Origin: an uncultured bacterium
GTDB taxonomy: Bacteria > Planctomycetota > UBA8108
DNA length: 35,441 nucleotides
Direction: 5' to 3'
Assembly (NCBI GenBank): GCA_913042995.1
Contig: CAJWMA010000005.1
Span: forward strand, 1 to 35,441
The position numbers and the translations under genes are program-made. The notes below the pieces were generated by a model. The model saw nothing but the letters and a program-made list of their open reading frames with translations. It did no database searches and was not told where the DNA came from. Of the stretch, positions 9,058 through 18,401 are shown piece by piece; within the stretch, counting starts at the first letter, position 1; each line of letters opens with the position of its first letter.

Positions 9058-9948
9058 ATGAGAGAAAGATGCCGAGCCTTCCTTCACGAGCTGCAGGACA
9101 GCATCTGCGCAGCCCTGGAAGGAGTTGATGGCGGCTGCTTCCGGGAGGACACCTGGGAACGGCCCGGCGGGGGCGGAGGCGCCAGCAGGGTGCTCGGCGA
9201 CGGAGCCGTACTCGAGAAGGCGGGGGTGAACTTCTCGGAAGTTCACGGTGAGCTGGAGGGCAGCTTCTCGGGTGACCTGCCCGGAGAGGGCGCGGATTTC
9301 TACGCTACCGGGGTCTCTCTCGTCCTCCATCCCCGCAACCCAAAGGCCCCGACCGTGCACGCCAATCTGCGCTATATCGAAAAAGGCGACAAGAAATGGT
9401 TCGGCGGCGGCGCCGACCTGACCCCCTACTACCTCTACGAGGAGGATGCGGTCCACTTCCACCAGGCCTGGAAAGACGCCTGTGATCCCCATGGCGAGGA
9501 TCTCTACCCGCGCTACAAGAAGGAATGCGACGAGTACTTCCACCTGCCGCACCGTGGAGAAGAACGGGGTATCGGGGGGATCTTTTTTGACTACGTGGAT
9601 GCCGACGAAGGCTCCGCGGCAATGTGGGAAGACCTCGGCAAGGCCTTTCTCGGGTCCTATGTACCGGTCCTCGAGCGCCGCAAGGACGAGCCCTATGGTG
9701 AGGCCGAGCGCCTGCACCAGCTGCAGAGGCGCGGCCGCTATGCCGAGTTCAACCTCGTCTACGATCGGGGGACCATCTTTGGCCTGAAAACCGGCGGCCG
9801 GATCGAATCCATCCTCATGTCCCTGCCGCCAGAGGTGCGCTGGGACTACGATGTCCAGCACGCGGCGGACTCCGAGGAGGCAAGGCTGCTGGAGGTCTTG
9901 CGCGAGCCGCGTGACTGGCTCGGGACAGGGAATAAAACAGATTCCTGA
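9058..9948 (+). CDS. hemF: Oxygen-dependent coproporphyrinogen III oxidase
   Basis: GVSLVLHPRNPKAPTVHANLRYIE, WFGGGADLTPYYLYEEDAVHFHQAWKDAC, GIGGIFFDYVD, QRRGRYAEFNLVYDRGTIFGLKTGGRIESILMSLPPEVRWDYD: canonical HemF motifs. ATG 9058 or 9022. Confidence 0.97.
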   Translation: MRERCRAFLHELQDSICAALEGVDGGCFREDTWERPGGGGGASRVLGDGAVLEKAGVNFSEVHGELEGSFSGDLPGEGADFYATGVSLVLHPRNPKAPTVHANLRYIEKGDKKWFGGGADLTPYYLYEEDAVHFHQAWKDACDPHGEDLYPRYKKECDEYFHLPHRGEERGIGGIFFDYVDADEGSAAMWEDLGKAFLGSYVPVLERRKDEPYGEAERLHQLQRRGRYAEFNLVYDRGTIFGLKTGGRIESILMSLPPEVRWDYDVQHAADSEEARLLEVLREPRDWLGTGNKTDS

Positions 9949-10004
9949 AAACTAGGTGATCCTGCCGCTTGAAGTGCGAGCCTCTATCGGCGAAAACATG
10001 GTCC

Positions 10005-10976
10005 ATGCGCTATCTCTCAGGTATCCAGCCTTCGGGCGTACTCCATATCGGCAATTACTTCGGAGCCATCCGGCAGCATATTCGCAGCCAGGATGAGCAC
10101 GACTCGTACTATTTCATCGCCGACTACCATGCCCTGACCACGGTGAGGGATGCGGAGGTTCTCCGGGAACACGTACTCGGAGTAGCCCTCGATTACCTCG
10201 CCCTCGGACTCGACCCGGAAAAGACGACCTTCTTCCGGCACTCCGAGGTGCCTGAGGTGCAGGAGCTCGCCTGGATTCTCTCGACCCTGACCCCGATGGG
10301 GCTGCTCGAGCGCTGCCACAGCTACAAGGACAAGACCGCCAAGGGCATCGCCCCGGACCACGGGCTCTTCGCCTACCCGGTGCTGATGGCCGCTGACATC
10401 CTGATCTACGACTCCAACAAGGTGCCGGTCGGCAAGGACCAGATCCAGCACATCGAGGTCACCCGCGATATCGCCCAGCGCATCAACCACGTCTACGGTA
10501 AGGGGCAGGAGCTCCTGGTCATTCCCGAGGCCCAGGTGGAAGAATCGACCGCCGTGGTGCCCGGTATCGATGGACAGAAGATGTCAAAGAGCTACGAGAA
10601 CACCCTCGAGATGTTCGCCTCCGAGAAGAAGCTGAAGAAAACGATCGGGAAAATCGTTACCGACTCTCGCACACCCGAGGAGCCGAAAGACCCGGAAGAG
10701 ATCATCATGTACCAGCTCTACAGGCTCTTCGCATCGGCGGAGGAGCTCGAGGCCATGGCCGAACGCTACCGGGCAGGCGGCTACGGCTATGGAGATGCGA
10801 AGAAAGACCTGCTCGAGAGGCTGCTCGATTATTTCGCTCCCTACAGGAAAAAACGCGAGGAGCTCGCCGGCGACCCCGGCGGAGTCTACGAGATCCTGTC
10901 GGCGGGCGCCGCCCGGGCTCGAGAGACAGCGCAAGCCACGGTCGAACGCGTCTACAAGGCTGTCGGCCTGCGCTGA
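10005..10976 (+). CDS. trpS: Tryptophanyl-tRNA synthetase
   Basis: MRYLSGIQPSGVLHIGNYFGAIRQH (HIGH-like HIGN), VGKDQIQHIEVTRDIAQRIN, GIDGQKMSKSYENT (KMSKS). Confidence 0.97.
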   Translation: MRYLSGIQPSGVLHIGNYFGAIRQHIRSQDEHDSYYFIADYHALTTVRDAEVLREHVLGVALDYLALGLDPEKTTFFRHSEVPEVQELAWILSTLTPMGLLERCHSYKDKTAKGIAPDHGLFAYPVLMAADILIYDSNKVPVGKDQIQHIEVTRDIAQRINHVYGKGQELLVIPEAQVEESTAVVPGIDGQKMSKSYENTLEMFASEKKLKKTIGKIVTDSRTPEEPKDPEEIIMYQLYRLFASAEELEAMAERYRAGGYGYGDAKKDLLERLLDYFAPYRKKREELAGDPGGVYEILSAGAARARETAQATVERVYKAVGLR

Positions 10977-11004
10977 ACCGGCCGGCACTGAAGCAGCCTG
11001 AAGA

Positions 11005-11964
11005 TCAGGAGCGGAACGGGGCCTTGTCGCCCAGCTCCTGGCAGAGCTTCTCGAGCGCCGCGTAGAAGACCATTCGCAGTTGGACGGGATCGCCATCCTC
11101 GTCGGTGGTCACCACCGCCGGGGTGATCTTCTCCCGGATGCTGAAGCTGTCGATAGATTTGAAGACCGCTCCCTTGCGCTTCTCCAGGCTGCAATCAAGC
11201 CGGCAGGTATACCGGCTCCCGGTCTTTACGCCGCTGAACTCGATGTCGCCATCAAAGCTCGAGGTCGCGTGAATAACCAGGCGATGCCCGGGATCTTTCC
11301 TGCTGGCGGAAGAAGGGTAGCCTTCGGGAATACCGGCCCCCTTCTTTGTCTTTTCGCCGGGCCTCCTGATGACCTTCACCTTGCCATCGGAAAACTCGAG
11401 CCAGTGCTGCTCTGACGCCTCGTGTTGAAGGAAAAAACCTATCCGGGACCAGGCGCGGGGATCGTCGGAAGGAAGATTCTCACCTCCCAGCTTACCGGTA
11501 AGCAGCATCTTGAAGACCGTGTTCGCCCCGGCCGCGGCTGGTTTCGCGACAGGCTTCGACGGCGGCTTGATCACGGGAGGCTTGAGCTCCGGGGGCGGAG
11601 CGGCAGGCTCCGCTGGCGGCGGAGGACTTTCTTCCTCGGCCGGTTCGGGTTCAGCGGGCGGCGCAGGCTCTTCCTCCGGCTCGGGAGCCTCGCGAACACG
11701 GGGCGCGGGAGCTGAACCAGGCTCTTCTTCGGGAGGATCGAGTCGGCGAAAAACAGGGCTTTTTGTTCGCCCTGCGCCGGCAAGCCGCTCTTGCTGACGG
11801 GGGGCGGGGCTGTTGGTGCCGACCACGACGAAGATAACGAGACCGACAACGAAAACCACGGCCCCAACCAGGCACAGGACAAGGGTCTTGTCTCCGGATG
11901 ACCTGCCCGGCCTGCCGTAGGCTCGGCCGCGGCGGTTCGATCTGATGCGTCTTCTACCGGCCAT
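11005..11964 (-). CDS. Hypothetical membrane-anchored protein: basic N-terminus, one TM helix, Pro/Glu-rich linker, uncharacterised C-terminal domain
   Basis: MAGRRRIRSNRRGRAYGRPGRSSGDKTLVLCLVGAVVFVVGLVIFVVVG, then PEEEPGSAPAPRVREAPEPEEEPAPPAEPEPAEEESPPPPAEP, then a globular-looking C-terminus; no family recognised. Confidence 0.75.
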   Translation of the reverse strand: MAGRRRIRSNRRGRAYGRPGRSSGDKTLVLCLVGAVVFVVGLVIFVVVGTNSPAPRQQERLAGAGRTKSPVFRRLDPPEEEPGSAPAPRVREAPEPEEEPAPPAEPEPAEEESPPPPAEPAAPPPELKPPVIKPPSKPVAKPAAAGANTVFKMLLTGKLGGENLPSDDPRAWSRIGFFLQHEASEQHWLEFSDGKVKVIRRPGEKTKKGAGIPEGYPSSASRKDPGHRLVIHATSSFDGDIEFSGVKTGSRYTCRLDCSLEKRKGAVFKSIDSFSIREKITPAVVTTDEDGDPVQLRMVFYAALEKLCQELGDKAPFRS

Positions 11965-12277
11965 GTCTTTCGGTTATCACCAGAAAAGGAGCTGTTTCAT
12001 TACCCGAAACGGGCTTAACGCCATTATGACGCAAAGTAACCCTACCTCCAAACCACGCTATGCAAATACCCGGAATAGTCCCCTTGGCGCCCTCAGGGTG
12101 AATCAGGCCGCAATTCGTTCCACCGCTGGCGACTATAAAAAAGTTTTCAGCTTTGTTTTTCGATTTTCAGGCCGGAAAATGAGGAGGTTGGGAAGAATGG
12201 AAATACCGCCTGCGAACAAACCGGCAGCATCAGGAGCCCCGGTCCGGTTCGTGCTGTCGACTTATTCGAGACTGATC

Positions 12278-14143
12278 ATGAAACATCCCGCCTCACCCCG
12301 CGCAATGCCCGGACAGCGGCTCCATCGACTTTCCTCCCTGGTTCTTTGTGTCCTGTCGCTCTGCGGCCTGCCCGCGGGCGCTCAGCATTTCGACTGTATC
12401 GAGCTGAACGATGGGAACACCAACATCTTCATGACCCCGGATGTCTGCTTCAACGAGGAGAACCTCGACTGGTGCAATTGCGTAGACTCGGCCCTGACCC
12501 ACCCCGTGCGAGGTGAGACCAGCGGCTTCAGGCAGGCCATCCAATGGCTGAGCGGACAGCCCGGGATCGGCAATGCCCGTATCGAGATCGAGGGCGGCTC
12601 CCTCGACCTCTCCAATCTTTCCCCCGGTCAGCTGATAGGTACCGGCGAGGCGATGGAGCTGATTCCCCTCGGCTTCCCCTTTGTCGGAGGAGACTTCTTC
12701 GGTGTCCAGTTTGAAGTTCGGGTGGTCTCCGCGCGCGACAACACCGCCGATTTCCACGTCTCCATCACCTCGGTCACCCCCGCGGTCGAGGAGGCGATCG
12801 GCTACAACCCGACCGACCGGGAGCATTCCGATGGGCACCTGCTCACCGGGCGGCTCACAAGCACCGCCGGCGGCGGAGCGGTGATCGACTACCGCTATGC
12901 TACGGAAAACTTCGCGGGCGCCACGGTTCCCGCGCTGCTGCCCACCGAGGCGGCCATGCCGACCTTCACGGTACCGTTCGTGCTCGAGTTTTTCTCCCGC
13001 GAGAGCGGCATCTACACGGTCCCCGATGATGGAAACGTCCAGGTGCTGAGCACGATCCGCAGCTTCCTCGAAGACACGGTCGACGAGATCCTTCCCCTCG
13101 ATGCCGAGGACCTCTGCGAAGGGGTCGACGATTTCACCCATTGCAAGATGATCGAGGAAGATATCGAGATAAAGGCTTCGGCGGATGACAACAACCCGCC
13201 CACGGCAGTCATCACCGCGATCGACGCGGGAATCTTCCTGATGCTGGAGGATCCCGTCAACCTCGACACCTTCTGCGGCCGGGCCTATGTTCTTCTGCGA
13301 GGCAGGAACTCCGATGACGGAGATGGAGGCCACCAGGGTCTGACCTATAGATGGTCCATCCTGGAGGGTCCCGAGGAAGGCGCGGAAATACCCGCGAACA
13401 CCCACGATTTCATGGACACCCATGTGATCTTCACCGAGGCCGGGGTCTACGAAATCGGCCTCACCGTCGATGATGGACACGACGCCGACAGCTCATCGGA
13501 GGCCACCATCACGGTGGTCGTCTCAACCGAGCTGGACTTCAACGCTCCGCCGCTGATCGGGCTGAGGACCTCGCCGGCGCCGCCAGACGTCCAGCTCGCC
13601 GGCGGCTCAGCCAGCGTAACCCTGGACGCACGCGATTCCGATGGCGGCGGCGAAGGCTGCGAACAGGAGGTCTCCTTCCTCTGGCGGCAGCTTGGCGGCC
13701 CCGCCGACGCGGTCATCAGGAATCCGCGGGAGGCTGTCACGCAAGTCGTCTTTGATACCGCTGGAGCCTATCTCTTCGAGATCGAGGTTGACGACGGCGG
13801 CTTCCAGGACAACATCTCGGTTGAGGAGGTGGAGGTCATCGTCACGGCCGCCGCCGTAACCGGCGGCTTCCGGCGCGGCGATGTCGACGACAGCGGCCGG
13901 CTCAACATCACCGACGCCATCACCGTCCTCAACTGGCTCTTCCTCGGCAGCGCTACGCCGAGCTGCACCGATGCGGCGGACGCCGATGACAACGGGCGAA
14001 ACAATATCACCGACGCGATCCAGCTGCTCCAGTTCCTCTTCCTCGGCGGCCCTCCCCCGCCGGCTCCCGGCAGGGACGACTGCGGAGTCGATCCGACCGC
14101 CGACCTCCTCTCGGACTGCGACTACCAGTCCTGCGGAGACTGA
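12278..14143 (+). CDS. Secreted protein: novel N-terminal region, two PKD/Ig-like domains, C-terminal dockerin-like module
   Basis: In-frame ATG at 12278 (or 12305) gives MKHPASPRAMPGQRLHRLSSLVLCVLSLCGLPAGAQ signal peptide; the ORF track start at 11945 is too early. PKD-like LTYRWSILEGPEEG...VYEIGLTVDDGH. C-term RGDVDDSGRLNITDAITVLNWLF...DAADADDNGRNNITDAIQLLQFLFLGG. Confidence 0.85.
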   Translation: MKHPASPRAMPGQRLHRLSSLVLCVLSLCGLPAGAQHFDCIELNDGNTNIFMTPDVCFNEENLDWCNCVDSALTHPVRGETSGFRQAIQWLSGQPGIGNARIEIEGGSLDLSNLSPGQLIGTGEAMELIPLGFPFVGGDFFGVQFEVRVVSARDNTADFHVSITSVTPAVEEAIGYNPTDREHSDGHLLTGRLTSTAGGGAVIDYRYATENFAGATVPALLPTEAAMPTFTVPFVLEFFSRESGIYTVPDDGNVQVLSTIRSFLEDTVDEILPLDAEDLCEGVDDFTHCKMIEEDIEIKASADDNNPPTAVITAIDAGIFLMLEDPVNLDTFCGRAYVLLRGRNSDDGDGGHQGLTYRWSILEGPEEGAEIPANTHDFMDTHVIFTEAGVYEIGLTVDDGHDADSSSEATITVVVSTELDFNAPPLIGLRTSPAPPDVQLAGGSASVTLDARDSDGGGEGCEQEVSFLWRQLGGPADAVIRNPREAVTQVVFDTAGAYLFEIEVDDGGFQDNISVEEVEVIVTAAAVTGGFRRGDVDDSGRLNITDAITVLNWLFLGSATPSCTDAADADDNGRNNITDAIQLLQFLFLGGPPPPAPGRDDCGVDPTADLLSDCDYQSCGD

Positions 14144-14228
14144 CACCTTCCTTCCCCCCTCGGGACGGATTGGCTATACTCCGCTCTGAAACCTCCCGCA
14201 AGACGCCGCCTGAAAGCATGCCCCGCAG

Positions 14229-14807
14229 ATGAAAGAATCCTTCCTGTTTCTCTACAACTTCATCCGCTACCCGTTTGCAACGGGAGCTGTCCTCCCCAGC
14301 TCCCGCAGGCTCGCGGCCAGGATGGTCGACGACTCCGGTATTGACGCAGCGAAGACCGTCGTTGAGCTGGGCCCGGGGACGGGAGTCTTCACCCGGGCCA
14401 TCTCCGAACGCATCGGCTCCGAAACCGTCTACCTGGGAATCGAGCTGCGGGAAAAATTCGCGGCGCTGGTGAGCGAAAAGTTCCCGGGCCTCTGCATCGT
14501 GAACGACTCGGCCGAGAACATCGTCGAGAATCTCGCGAAGCTCGACAGGACGGAGGCGGACACCATCATCTCAGGCCTGCCCTGGGCGGCCTTCGATACG
14601 GACCTGCAGAAACGAATCATGACATCGGTAACCGAGGCCCTCCCCCCCGGCGGGAAATTCGCCACCTTCACCTACCTCCATGCCGTACGCCTGCCGGCCG
14701 CCCGGCGCTTCCGCGCCCTGCTGGATGAAAACTTCTCGGAGGTAAGAGAATCAAAAACGGTCTGGCGCAACATGCCGCCCGCCTTCGTCTACCACTGCAC
14801 GAAGTAG
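14229..14807 (+). CDS. SAM-dependent methyltransferase (phospholipid N-methyltransferase / PmtA-like)
   Basis: FIRYPFATGAVLPSSRRLAARMV; motif I VVELGPGTGVFTRAI; ISGLPWAAF; GGKFATFTYLHA. Confidence 0.83.
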   Translation: MKESFLFLYNFIRYPFATGAVLPSSRRLAARMVDDSGIDAAKTVVELGPGTGVFTRAISERIGSETVYLGIELREKFAALVSEKFPGLCIVNDSAENIVENLAKLDRTEADTIISGLPWAAFDTDLQKRIMTSVTEALPPGGKFATFTYLHAVRLPAARRFRALLDENFSEVRESKTVWRNMPPAFVYHCTK

Positions 14808-15006
14808 CGGACACTCCCCTCGCCCCTCCCGCCTTTAGCTCGGGAAAATTCGCAGGCGCTGCTGGATTGTCAGGAATTGTCATCCGTACAATAGGCTTCG
14901 TGCCTCGCCGCCGAGGGTCGAATCTAATCTTATCAGGGCGGGGAGGGGACGAATCTTGAATTCCAATCGATCAGCTCAACCCTCCCCGAGGGTCACGGAG
15001 TATTCC

Positions 15007-17622
15007 ATGTCCATCACAAAGCTCGTCTTCTATTGCATTCCAGTCTGCATGTTGTTGCTTGTCCCGAACTCCAGCCTCAACGCGCAGAGCCCCCTGGTCC
15101 AGGAAGGAGACACCTGGCGCTTCTTCAGGGCGGTCTCCGCGCCGCCCGAGACCTGGGTCGACCTTGAATTCAACGCGGAGGAGGCCGGCTGGGAGAGCGG
15201 CCCGGGCGGCATCGGCTACGGAGACGAAGATGATGCCACCGTTCTCGATGACATGGCCGACAACTACATCGCCGTCTACATGCGCATCGAATTCGATGTC
15301 CCCGCTGAGCTTGCCGAGGCCTGGCTGCAGCTCCGAGTGCGCTACGATGATTCCTTCGTGGCCTACATCGATGGTGAAGAGGTCGCTCGCCGGGGCATCG
15401 ACGGATCCCCGCCGCTCTTTGACCAGGGAGCCTCTGTTGAACATGAGATCACCAGCGCGGACGGCTTTGATGAAGAGTTCCTGCTCGAGCAGACGGAGCT
15501 TGATACCGGCCGACACGTGCTTGCCGTCGAGGTTCACAATATAACCCTCGGCTCCAGCGACCTGTCGTTCTCCGCCGAGTTGGTCGGCTCGCAGCTGCTC
15601 GTGACCTCTGTAGACCCGGCCTTCGGCCCGCTGGAGGGCGGAAACACGGTGAGAATCCACGCGCTTGGAATTTTCCCGGGGCTCAATCCGGATGTCATCT
15701 TCGGCAACCTGGAGTCGCCCTCGGTTACCGTCGAAGACGAGTACATCGAGGCCGAGGTGCCCGCGGCGAAAGTCCCCGGAGCCGTGGATATCATCATCGA
15801 TACGGTAAACGCCACGACCGTCATCCCGGCCGGCTACATCTACGCCAACCCGGATGGGGGCATAGGAGGTCTCGATTTCACCGGCGGCCCCTACGCGACC
15901 GCGGAGGGCTTCAGCGGCATACTCGGAGAAGGAACCCTGCAGGCCTGGTTCCGGCGTGGAGCGGGGCAAGGCCAGTTCGCCAATTTCATCTACAGCCCCC
16001 TTGCCTCCATCGAGGCCGCGGACGGCTCCGACGCCTTCATCCTCGAGGTGAGACCCGGCAATATCCGCGCGCGGACCGCAGCAGATGGAGACTTCAACGA
16101 TCTTACCGCCACGACCGACCTGCCCGAGGGAGAGTGGCACAACATCTGCTGCACCTTCTCCGAGCGAGGCCGGGCGGTCTACCTCGATGGCCGGCAGATA
16201 GCCGCCGACAACTTCTCTACCAATCTCAGCGACTGCGACCGGATTCGCCTGGGCTCCCGTTTTGAACAAGACGGAGGCTTCTTTTCCGGAGATCTCATCG
16301 GCACCATCCACTCCGCCGCCGTCTGGGGCTTCGAGCGGTTCGAGGAGGAGATTCAACAAGAGCTCTTCATGCCCCCGTCCGAAGACCCCTACATTGGAGC
16401 GAGCTGGGAGCTGAATGAAGGCGTTGGAGACCGCGCGAGCGATTCCGGCGACCTCGGAGCCGATCTCATCTTCGGCGCCGGGCCCGGCGCGGACGCGGAT
16501 GATCCCGACTGGATCACCATCGACGATTTCCCAATCTTCATGGTCACCGGGATCCAGCCCGCATCAGGGCCGCTCGCCGGAGGTGAGATGGTCAGGATCT
16601 TCGGCGCCGGCTTTCCGCTCGAGGGAGAGGTGACCATCAGCTTCGTGGACCGGCTGGCTCCTTTCCTGGCGACGCCCTCGCCCACGGTCAGCGTCCTCAG
16701 CAATTGGGAGATCACCGCCGAGGTTCCCGCGGCGGAAGATTTCCAGGTGGTCGACATCCTGGTGGAAACCCCGGCCGGGAGCGGCCTCCTGGAGGCCGCC
16801 TATACCTACGCCCCCGACCCTGCCAGCATCTTCACGACGATCGAGGAGGGCGACATCTGGGACTACATCATCGCCAACGAGGCGATGCCGGAGGGCTGGA
16901 ACCTGCCTGAGTTCAGGCCGCAGGAAAACGGCTGGGAGAGAGGACCGACCGGAATCGGCTACGGAGACGGTGACGATGCGACCATCGTCACCGGTGTCCA
17001 GGACCAGACCCCGGCGGTCTACGCCCGCCGCGAATGGCTGCTCAGCGGCGGAGGCGAAAACATGAGCTTCCTGCGGTTCAGGATCCGCTATGACGATGGC
17101 TTCGTCGCCTACCTCAACGGCACCGAGGTCGCCCGCGCCAATCTCGACGGAGTTCCGCCGGCCTTTGACGAGCTGGCGACCGCCACCCACGAAATCACCG
17201 GCGGCGAGGGCGTCTTCGATGAGGTCATCGATCTCACCGATTTCCGTGACAGCCTCCGCAACGGTCTCAACGTGCTGGCAATCGAGGTCCACAACAACAC
17301 CCTCGGCTCCAGCGACATGTCTCTCTCCGCCGAGCTCGAATTCTCCGCGCCCGGCGAGACCTTCATCCGAGGAGATGTCGACAACAACCAGAGCTGGAAC
17401 GTCACCGACGCGGTCAAGATCCTGCTGCACGCCTTTACGGGCGCTGAGCTGCCCTGCCTCGAGGCCGCCGATGTCGACGACAGCGGCCGCATCGACCTGG
17501 AAGACGGCGTCGGGTTGCTGAACTTCGTCTTCAGACAGGGCGAGGCGCCGCCGCCGCCGCTCTACGAGGCGCTGCCGGACCTCGACAGCGACGAGCTGGG
17601 GTGTGAGTCCTTCGGGGACTAG
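15007..17622 (+). CDS. Secreted multidomain protein: GIGYGDGDD domain - IPT/TIG - LamG - IPT/TIG - GIGYGDGDD domain - dockerin-like
   Basis: Start at ATG 15007 (MSITKLVFYCIPVCMLLLVPNSSLNAQ). GIGYGDEDDATVLDDM and GIGYGDGDDATIVTGV; VTSVDPAFGPLEGGNTVRI and VTGIQPASGPLAGGEMVRIFGAGF (IPT); LQAWFRRG...EGEWHNICCTFSERGRAVYLDGRQI (LamG); RGDVDNNQSWNVTDAVKILL...DVDDSGRIDLEDGVGLLNFVF. Confidence 0.87.
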   Translation: MSITKLVFYCIPVCMLLLVPNSSLNAQSPLVQEGDTWRFFRAVSAPPETWVDLEFNAEEAGWESGPGGIGYGDEDDATVLDDMADNYIAVYMRIEFDVPAELAEAWLQLRVRYDDSFVAYIDGEEVARRGIDGSPPLFDQGASVEHEITSADGFDEEFLLEQTELDTGRHVLAVEVHNITLGSSDLSFSAELVGSQLLVTSVDPAFGPLEGGNTVRIHALGIFPGLNPDVIFGNLESPSVTVEDEYIEAEVPAAKVPGAVDIIIDTVNATTVIPAGYIYANPDGGIGGLDFTGGPYATAEGFSGILGEGTLQAWFRRGAGQGQFANFIYSPLASIEAADGSDAFILEVRPGNIRARTAADGDFNDLTATTDLPEGEWHNICCTFSERGRAVYLDGRQIAADNFSTNLSDCDRIRLGSRFEQDGGFFSGDLIGTIHSAAVWGFERFEEEIQQELFMPPSEDPYIGASWELNEGVGDRASDSGDLGADLIFGAGPGADADDPDWITIDDFPIFMVTGIQPASGPLAGGEMVRIFGAGFPLEGEVTISFVDRLAPFLATPSPTVSVLSNWEITAEVPAAEDFQVVDILVETPAGSGLLEAAYTYAPDPASIFTTIEEGDIWDYIIANEAMPEGWNLPEFRPQENGWERGPTGIGYGDGDDATIVTGVQDQTPAVYARREWLLSGGGENMSFLRFRIRYDDGFVAYLNGTEVARANLDGVPPAFDELATATHEITGGEGVFDEVIDLTDFRDSLRNGLNVLAIEVHNNTLGSSDMSLSAELEFSAPGETFIRGDVDNNQSWNVTDAVKILLHAFTGAELPCLEAADVDDSGRIDLEDGVGLLNFVFRQGEAPPPPLYEALPDLDSDELGCESFGD

Positions 17623-17636
17623 CCTCGAGGCTCCCC

Positions 17637-18401
17637 TCAGGTCAGATCACGGTACTCTCGCCTGGAGAACCAGTACATTCCCAGAGCCAGGAAGACAGCG
17701 GTAGCCGCCAGGAGCGAAACGGCCGCATCATCTCCCTCCACCGGCTGAAAGATCGGCGTGTTTCTCGGCTTGATACCATGTCCGGAGCCAGCATCGTAGA
17801 GCATGCAGCGGACATAGAAGCTGATGGAGATCCGCTTGAGCACGCCCGGCACCTGGCCCATAAAAAACTCCACCAGGAACACATGGGCTACCCCGATCAG
17901 CGTCGCGTTGCGAAAGACGGCGCCCAGCCAGCCGAAGAAGGCCAGGTAGGCGAAAGTACCCAGGGCGATCGTCGGCAGGAACATCCAGGCGACCTCCAAC
18001 AGCGGCAGCGGCAGACCGCCGCAGGCCGATGCGACAGCGCAGAGCCCGAAGACCGCGCCGAGGGAGATACCAAGAGCCAGCGGAAGAGCCCCAAGCAGCT
18101 TGGCCAGGTAGAGACTCCAGCGCGAGATCGGACGGGTCGAGAGATAGACCAGGGTTTTGTCCTCACGATCGTCCCCGATAACGGCCGTCCCCAGGGTCAG
18201 GGTAATGATCGGCAGGAAGAACCGGCAGAAGGGCAGCTCGATGATCCAGCGCCCGAAGCTCTTGATCTTCCAGGGGTCGATCAGTCCCGTCGTACCCACC
18301 AGCACGGCCAGCACAAGAAACAGGATGAGGGCGACGACGAGACGGCGGGGGCGGAGCTGTCGGCGAAGACTGAAAAAGACGAGGTAGAGCCAGGAATTCA
18401 C
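17637..18401 (-). CDS. ABC-2 type transporter permease
   Basis: Hydrophobic; FCRFFLPIITLTLGTAVIGDDREDKTLVYLSTRPISRWSLYLAKLLGALPLA typical of ABC-2 permeases; downstream of and overlapping an ABC ATPase. Confidence 0.85.
   Translation of the reverse strand: MNSWLYLVFFSLRRQLRPRRLVVALILFLVLAVLVGTTGLIDPWKIKSFGRWIIELPFCRFFLPIITLTLGTAVIGDDREDKTLVYLSTRPISRWSLYLAKLLGALPLALGISLGAVFGLCAVASACGGLPLPLLEVAWMFLPTIALGTFAYLAFFGWLGAVFRNATLIGVAHVFLVEFFMGQVPGVLKRISISFYVRCMLYDAGSGHGIKPRNTPIFQPVEGDDAAVSLLAATAVFLALGMYWFSRREYRDLT

Noticed and set aside
11945-12277. N-terminal extension of the second dockerin protein in the ORF track
   Set aside because: The upstream segment is intergenic-like and overlaps the divergent gene's start; the signal peptide begins at about 12278.
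12293-13480. 395-aa minus-strand ORF opposite the second dockerin protein
   Set aside because: Same GC-driven shadow ORF; the plus strand has signal peptide, PKD-like and dockerin modules.
14971-16359. 462-aa minus-strand ORF opposite the LamG/IPT protein
   Set aside because: Antisense shadow of a convincing plus-strand CDS; high GC makes stop codons rare in alternative frames; translation shows no recognisable domain.
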